In this document: positions 57,412-64,000 of the stretch, piece by piece | Layout: every line of letters begins with the position of its first letter | Numbering within the stretch: the stretch's first letter is position 1 | Origin: Cycas panzhihuaensis | Taxonomy: Eukaryota; Cycadophyta | Direction of reading: 5' to 3' | Length of the DNA stretch: 64,000 nt | Assembly: GCA_023213395.1 (NCBI GenBank) | Contig: CM041465.1 | Span: 33,983,741 to 34,047,740 of the forward strand | Notes under the pieces: generated by a model | What the model was told of the DNA's origin: nothing | The model's input: the letters and a program-made list of their open reading frames with translations, nothing else | Databases searched by the model: none | Translations under genes and position numbers: made by a program

Positions 57412-59920
57412 ATAAATTTCAATACCTATAATAAAATTTATACCCCTTTTAACGTGGGTCATGATTATGGTTTTTTGGAACAATACTAGTACCTATTACC
57501 AAAATGTTAATAACATTTTACTACAATATCTAATAGATATAACACCAATTCTAACATAAATTAGACTTTGAGATGTATATATTAAAAAAAAATAAAATTA
57601 AGGTTGATTAGATACTTATATCCAAATTTATGGTCATTTGAAGTTAAGGTAGTAGATTTTAGGCACTAAAGCCAATAACAACTAATATGCAAAAATTAAA
57701 TTCCCTATAGTTTTTATAAATTTACCCAAAAACCTATAATATTACTACTTAAACTTTATAGAACTCACTAAATCATCTCAAATTTATAATTACTTTTTGA
57801 AACTTATCTGTTTACTCTACTAAAAATGTAGATCCTTGATAGGTTAAAACCCTAACTTTATTAGCATTTGTAGCGAACTTGGCCCTACCACACCATCACA
57901 CCTACAAATGAGAGTAATAAAGTAAGAAAATAGGGATGGAAATGTAATGGAAATAAAGGTGGAGAGTACTAAAATGACACATTATAGTGAGTCTAAATAG
58001 AAACCAATATTTGATTAATAAAGATTCCTTTACAATGCATAAGGTGGAGGATTTATAATAAAAGCTCACCCTTAAACCTATTACTAATTGACTCTTAATA
58101 TTAATCTATCTTATTATTTTATTAGCATACATTTAACCTAATCTACCCTCTATTTTCCCTATTATTTAATTGCCATAGCTCTAACCCCACTAATCTATTA
58201 TTCTAACCTAATCTCATGTGGTAAGGATTACCATACTAACTGTAGGACCTAATTGTTAGCATGTGTGACCATATGACATGATAGTTAGTACTGGTCCTTA
58301 ATATGTATGTAGGCTAGCTATTCCATAGAGAGGACACTCTTACCTATATAAGGTATCATAGGAGTTGAGTAGGGTTTATCATATATTTGAGATATTATGT
58401 ATTTGGTATACTATGGTATTGCGTCGATTATCTTTAGTACTCTATTTTATATTTGGTTTTCTTATGATACTAAGGGTTATCTTATTATTATAATATTTTA
58501 GTTATTATGTTCTTTGAGCTCTTTCCTTTCATATATCATGGTGATTTTTGGGATAAGTATGTCTTAAATAGTATTAGATCTTAACTTGAAGGTCTCTTCT
58601 ATAGTAATAAGATGTAAAATAAGTGATCATAAAGACATAACCGTGCAAAAGAAGTAAAAATTCTAGTAGTTATATGGGATTCCCCCCCCCCTAGTGATGT
58701 TTGTAACTCGATTTTTACACTATTCTTTTATAAAGTTCTACTTGCCTTCTATACTATTCTCCTACCCTTCTACAAGTAGAGATTTAGGTAGAAAGCCTAT
58801 TATGGGCATTTTATAATATCAATAAGAAGTTGTCATTTTTAACTAAGTGTGCTTAGGGATAAGCCAACATGTGAAGTGAGGTAGTTTATCTACTGATACT
58901 CGAGACTTAGACAACATTTGTATATGGAATTAAGCCTCCATGTATCCTTGGGTATATAGGAGTACTCTTATAGGTTTTCCTTTTGTAACCTAGAATAGGT
59001 AAATAATTGGCCACTTGTAATCCTATAATATACTAGTTAGTGGGTAGCACTAGGAAGCTACTCTTTATGAACATCTTAAATGTAAATAATGAAATTATAT
59101 ATATAGTAACCCTCTGTAGTTAGTGCTTTGAGATGTTGAGCAAGTTGTTATTAATGACTAGGAAGTTTATAGGAGGACCTACAGACTAGGTAATCCCTAA
59201 GAAGAAAGTCTGTTCAATAAAATTGACTGTTTAAACTCTATTTTTAAGTTTGTTGCAATTATTTAGACTGTTATTCATAGGGTCCCTCCTATAAAAATCC
59301 TTAGTAATAGATTCTAAAAACCCTCATCACTAGATTTAAGGAAAAAATAAATTGCTTGCAAGCTCACACTTCCGTAGGTTCACTTTTGTATATATCAAAT
59401 TTTTATAGATAAAACCTTTAATAGAGATTTGTACGTAAAAGAAAAAAGTCTATGGCTTTAATTTTACCCTTATTTTTTATTTACCTTATTTTAATGAGCA
59501 TATTGTATAGATCATTTTATACCAAGTTAGTTTAAACCCTTATTTTTAAAAAAATGATATACATGCACCCCATTATCCTTATGGCTAAATTTTCATATAT
59601 AATCTCATCCACATTATCTAAATATATTCTTCACACTTGTCTTAGTAGAGTAAGTGAGGTTGTTGCATACTATTTTGGGGAAATAGCCTAAACATACCTC
59701 ATAAAATCTTACTTGTAATGAGGGGGTTAATAGGCTATAGACACCTCCCTACCCTTCTTCCCTCCTAGTGTGCCTCCCAAAACCCCTCTATATCATTCCC
59801 TAATTCTATCCTATTCTACCTATTTAATCCCTCTTTTTCTTTAAAGACACCTTCTTCTCCCCTAATTTTATCCTTTTCTAATCCCTTTCTTCTATCTCTT
59901 CATAGTAGCTTCTATCTATT
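57412..59920. other. AT-rich stretch without recognised genes
   Basis: A TATA-like CCTATATAAGG at 58,334-58,344 suggests an LTR promoter on the plus strand, but no LTR pair was found. A run of twelve C lies at 58,683-58,694. Confidence 0.4.
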
Positions 59921-59929
59921 CATACAATG

Positions 59930-61060
59930 GCTTATACTTAAGTAAATTGACTCTTAACACTAGAGACTCACTATAATACTTTAAGTGATAGTATTGCTAA
60001 GTAATTAGATAAGATCATAAAGTTATTTATGCTAATATCTAATATTCCATCCTCCTTTAATACATCTACCACCTTCCCACTACATCCATCTCCTATTATT
60101 ACACCTCCAACACATTATTGCCCACTCCAACAAAAGATTACTATTCTTATTTTTGACCATATCCCTTAATGAAAAACTTACGTTTATCTCCCTTTACCTT
60201 AAAGGCAAAGCACATCCCTAGTTTTGTTGGTGGCAATGTAAAATCCCCACAAAGTTTGCATGGAACTCATTTTCAAGTGCTTCTTTAACTAGTATAAAGA
60301 GACTAGGATAAATCCTTCTCCAATTAGCTTACTCATCTTCAACAATCAGTATTAGTTAAAGAATACACAAAAGAGTTTTAGATTATGTAGAATTGAGTTT
60401 CTTAATCCCTTGACTAGTAAACCCTTATTAATATATATGTGTTTGGCTTGATGGATTGTATCTAAATGTAACATAAAGTGGTTCCTCTAATAACTCTTTG
60501 AGTAACCATGCCCATAGAAAAGGTCATTGAAGTAAAGTTTGTAGTAGAATAAACCAGTCCTCCTTAACATTAACACGATCAAACCTTTAACACATGTCCT
60601 TGGCTAACAACCCAATAATATCAACAAATAAATCCTATAAAATACACACCTCTTAAAAGGTATTTAAATGGATTATATGTTCTCAAAGCTAAAGTAAACA
60701 CGTGTCAAGAGGTTAGCTTATGTGTTAGTTTTATAGAAAAATAGAACCATAATCATGGTAAATTATGTAAAGCTTACCACATAGTTTTCATCATTGATCC
60801 CAACCTTTCTATAGAAAAGGAATTAGACCTAGAGCAATATCCAAGTGATAACCCCCTTTATGAATCCATCCATATCCCTAAATCTCAAGTATCTTTGGCG
60901 ATTCTTTCTTCTACCTTTTATTATAAACCCCTTAAGGTCAAAGGAATATTACATAAAACTCCCCTAATCATTCTTATTGATAGTGATGCCTTACTTAATT
61001 ATATTGATATCTTGCTTGCTCAACAACTGAACTTATATATTATTCCAAAAATGAGTTTTA
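59930..61060 (+). pseudogene. gypsy gag-protease remnant
   Basis: Plus strand with many stops. It may begin MAYT near 59,930. A KRLAYVLVL block at about 60,709-60,735 stands where plant gypsy gag has KRLTxEEM before its zinc knuckle. EQYPSDNPLYESIHIPKSQVSLAIL (first part about 60,836-60,890) and LKVKGILHKTPLIILIDSDA (about 60,932-60,990) match the protease region, with DSD for the usual DSG, followed by LLNYIDILLAQQLNL. The open pattern ends near 61,060, about 100 bases before the copia-type LTR. Confidence 0.65.
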
Positions 61061-61166
61061 CTTGCTCTCTTTAAAATTATCAAATACTCTCAGTATGAAA
61101 GGATCATAAAGAGCCTTCACATTTAAATAAGGACATATCATTTAGTCTCTAATTTATATGTTCTTT

Positions 61167-61618
61167 TGTTAGGAATATTAATGTTAGTTTTATATCACAT
61201 GTTAATATTGTAATTGTAAGTTATGAAAGTTAGTTTTATAAAGTTAATGTTTAATAATTATCAATCATGTAAGTTCATTAAAATGAGCAACTGCCTATTT
61301 CAACGAACCTCTTACTCTTTAAAAAGCTCCTCCTAGAATCTAGGAGGTTGTTTAGAGGAGGCTGTCAGGTTGTCTTAAGCCTGTCTTAAGGCTGGTTTTA
61401 CTTTTGTCTGGTATGTAGGTGGTTTTCATGTTCAGGTATAATTGTCATAGATATGTAAGATTTTTAGTTAATAAAATTATCTTTAAGAGGTGGTTTTTCT
61501 TCCCTAGAAGGGGTTTTCCACCTACCAACAATATGTACCTATGTAATATCATTTCCTCACTATGCTTACTCAAGTTTTTAGATCTTGTTGATATTGTACA
61601 TATTACCTTTCTTCTACA
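61167..61618 (+). repeat. copia-type 5' LTR, 452 bases
   Basis: Begins TGTTAGGAATATTAATG and ends CTTCTACA, directly abutting a perfect primer-binding site, so both ends are exact. It contains a TATA-like TTTAAAAAG (61,318-61,326), a strong hairpin just after it, and AATAAA at about 61,471. The two overlapping ORFs here (61,419-61,670 and 61,445-61,693) are judged spurious. No second copy lies in the window. Confidence 0.85.
61329..61347 (+). promoter_or_regulatory. hairpin just downstream of the LTR TATA box
   Basis: CCTCCTAGA and TCTAGGAGG are perfect 9-base arms around one A. It would lie at or near the start of the element transcript. Confidence 0.6.
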
Positions 61619-61630
61619 TGGTATCAGAGC
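61619..61630 (+). promoter_or_regulatory. perfect initiator-Met primer-binding site
   Basis: TGGTATCAGAGC, 12 of 12, directly after the LTR. It primes minus-strand DNA synthesis. Confidence 0.92.
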
Positions 61631-61801
61631 ACTTGTTTGCTCTATTTGGGCTGCACGTAGGGTTACATAGGCTGTCAATAACATGCCTTCCATCCAAAAA
61701 CTGATTCATACCTATGCATGTAGTGCATAGGGAAAGTTGAACCTTGAGAGATCATCTATCCCATTTAGAGATCCATGGTATCCTATTTTATGTGCCTATG
61801 C

Positions 61802-62180
61802 TTTTAAAACATTCATGCCAAAGACTCCAACTACAACTTCAAATATGGTGACAATAAATGTTGCAGTTGTGAGCAACAGTTTGAACTAAATTAACTAGTT
61901 TCAGACATTGTCTAGTTGAATATTTATGAATTCCTCCATATCATCTATGTACTCTTTCATCGATGTTAATTTATTTAAAATGCTGGCAATGACAACGAAG
62001 TAGGCCTTCAGTAGCATTTCTAACTCCTTTATGTGTTCATCATTATTGTCTGAACTCTTCGTACTCTCATTCCTACTTCGTGCAAAGCTCAGGTTTCTTT
62101 CTAATTTCTAAGATTCAGTGGGAGAACATATGGGGGAAACATGAGCAGAAACTGAAATCCCAACACCAACGAAAGAACCA
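61802..62180 (-). pseudogene. MRS2/CorA magnesium-transporter fragment
   Basis: Plant MRS2 proteins are Mg2+ channels with a cytosolic coiled coil and two membrane helices ending the first in Gly-Met-Asn. The minus strand reads SAHVSPICSPTES, stop, KLERNLSFARSRNESTKSS (about 62,045-62,150), then IKELEMLLKAYFVVIASIL, NKLTSMKEYIDDMEEFINIQ and LDNV. The first membrane helix follows as LLLTTATFIVTIFEVVVGVF and GMN (61,811-61,819). Four stops appear; three within LDNVRNQLIQF correspond to Arg, Gln and Gln codons (TGA, TAG, TAG). Homology stops right after GMN. It lies antisense to the copia-type LTR, 172 bases past its primer-binding site. Clearly non-functional. Confidence 0.88.
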
Positions 62181-62224
62181 TCATCACCTCTTTATCGATG
62201 CAGATGACCTTGCCCAAATAGGGC

Positions 62225-62460
62225 AACAAAGAGAAAACTTTAGTCGGAGAGATGCCTTCCTCATGCAGACCAAAAAAAAAAAAAGAAAACTTTAGCCGGA
62301 GAGACGCCTTCCTCACGTAGACAACAAAGAGAAAACCTTAGCCAAAGAGATGCCTTCCTTATGCAAACAACAAAGAGAAAACTTCAACCAGAGAGATGCC
62401 TTCCCCACGCAGACAACAAAGAGAAAACCTCAATCAGAGAGATGCCTTCCTCACATAGAC
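62225..62460. repeat. 46-base minisatellite, five copies
   Basis: Units of the form aacaaagagaaaac then agagatgccttcc and cagac. Copy 2 is longer because of an A-run expansion at 62,271-62,283. The array abuts the MRS2 fragment. ORFs crossing it on either strand repeat their residues and are judged spurious. Confidence 0.92.
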
Positions 62461-64000
62461 GAAAAAAAGAGAACAACAGGAAAAGCCACGAAGACAAAGA
62501 GGCAGAACATCTACCGCTATAAAGAAAATGAACAGGTAGGGTTTCTTCTTCCTCCTCCCCTATGGACCCTAAATAAAATTAAAAACATTTTATTTTTTTG
62601 CTAATATAAATTTAATATATATTTTTAGTTTAATAGTTAGTTCGGGTCTGTCCTTTATTAATTATATATATTTTAATTTATTTTAATTAACACTAATCTT
62701 TAAAACCCCCCTTATTATATTAAACATTCAATCTTTTGAAAGGAGCTTCATATAATGTAACACATTTGCATGCCACCTTCCTTTATCAATTCCAAAAATT
62801 ATAATTTAAAACAAAGGTTTATAGATCTATTACTTAGAAATATATTGCTTAAAGCAGGGCTTAACAATGTTTTGTAATAGTAATACAAATGAACATTAAA
62901 TTTGACTTGATCCATAATAGTAACAGTTTTTATAGTTATAAAATGTCAAGAGTGTTGTACAATTATTTGGTAATAAATGACTAATATGTGGTCACAAGAC
63001 AAAATAAGTCTATATTAGGCCTCATTTACATTTATATTTAATTGTGTGTGGTTTCTCCATCCATGGTGTTATTAGGATTTTTCCTCAATGATCTTAATGT
63101 GATGGACTAACATAAGATAGGAATGCATCCATTATTGAGTCATAGACATTCTCTTGAACTACATGATAAGACATGATAAATTAAATTAGGGAAGGAATCA
63201 TTGGATGCCTAAGTTATTAAATAGGTCTTGAATGGGCATGACTAAGATATTCTAGAGAAGATTTATATAAACATTCAATCTTTTGAATGGAGCTCCATCC
63301 TTATAAATCATACTCTTTAGGTCTAACTTGATATGTATCTATTGTACACACTGGAGGGGCTTCATTTCATCACTTAATAAAAAATTATCTAGTACCTCTT
63401 TTATCCTTATCTCTAAGTCATCTTGAGTAAGCAACTCCTTCCCCTCCTCTAAAGGAGAACTATTTAAAACTTTATTTAAAATTTTCTTTCTATTATTAAA
63501 AAGACAACTAAAGGATAATTAGTTTTCATAACACCCTTATTTAACTTGTTTCTAATTTAACACTTAACCCTTTTGACTTGTAACTTATTCTTCAAACAAC
63601 GAAGGGGGACTATTAACACTTTTTTTTCAAAAAAGGGGAATATTTATTTCTTTTTCTTTCTAGGGGAAGGGTATCCAAACAAACTTAATAACAATGAATT
63701 TCAGTTTCTTATCATTCGATTAAACATGTTTATGAAATGTTAATAGGATTACTCTGATGTTTAGTAATTTTTTATGTGACTTTTATCACATATACTTCTT
63801 CATATAGATTCTCCAAATTTTTAAAATTCAAACGGACTTCTAATCAATGTTTACAATTTCCAATATGGCACTAATGCCATAGACAACCACTTGCATTCTG
63901 CTTCCAGTTCTAAATAGATCAAACTATGCCAATTGGAGGAATCACATTTCCCATCAGCTTAAACAACAGAAGATATGGCGATATGTAACAAGTGAATTCA
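62461..64000. other. AT-rich stretch without recognised genes
   Basis: ATGAACAGGTAGGG at about 62,527-62,540 looks like an exon end with a splice donor, but no exon can be supported. A 30-base direct repeat occurs at 62,721 and 63,268. Otherwise no motif was found. Confidence 0.4.

Noticed and set aside
61419-61693. Overlapping plus- and minus-strand ORFs of 83 and 82 codons
   Set aside because: Both lie mostly in the LTR and leader of the copia-type element, cross its exact boundary and have no domain.
62101-62316. 71-codon ORFs on both strands across the minisatellite start
   Set aside because: The minus ORF is out of frame with the MRS2 fragment it overlaps, and the rest is repeat-derived.

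Overview
The window is nuclear DNA of a seed plant with a large, repeat-rich genome. It is AT-rich, almost entirely nested and decayed retrotransposons, and carries a piece of plastid trnQ, a plant-type YqaJ nuclease gene and a fragment of a plant MRS2 magnesium-transporter gene. The species cannot be fixed from the sequence; a gymnosperm or another large-genome plant would fit, but that is inference. All similarity calls come from motif recognition by eye, without database searches.

Layout. 1-8,878: a decayed Ty3/gypsy element on the minus strand, with gag (four zinc knuckles), protease, reverse transcriptase (RT), RNase H and integrase all recognisable, and a 108-base palindrome inside RT. 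8,960-9,880: the gag of another gypsy element. 13,320-19,241: a full-length L1-type LINE on the minus strand, bounded by a perfect 10-base target-site duplication. 19,250-23,200: a gene island of different base composition, holding an intact YqaJ-family nuclease ORF (348 aa, minus), a tRNA-derived SINE and unrecognised gene-like exons. 24,510-33,322: an LTR retrotransposon recognised by its two LTRs and a primer-binding site, split by a second L1 LINE on the plus strand (25,207-30,663). 34,335-34,373: the 5' half of plastid trnQ-UUG. 36,640-37,980: gypsy RNase H/integrase remnant (+). 39,663-41,958: about 2.3 kb of almost pure TA repeat ending in a GA tract. 49,995-53,200: a Ty1/copia element (-). 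56,640-57,411: gag-like remnant (-). 59,930-61,060: gypsy gag-protease remnant (+). 61,167-61,630: a copia-type LTR with a perfect initiator-Met primer-binding site, followed by a reversed, mutated MRS2 fragment and a 46-base minisatellite.

The elements do not cooperate as pathways; the organisation is nesting and decay. Most element ORFs carry stop codons that look like C-to-T changes (CAG to TAG, CAA to TAA, CGA to TGA), as expected of long-term cytosine methylation. The YqaJ gene is the only long host ORF that looks intact. Most remaining stretches hold only AT-rich sequence without recognisable coding, and are listed as such.
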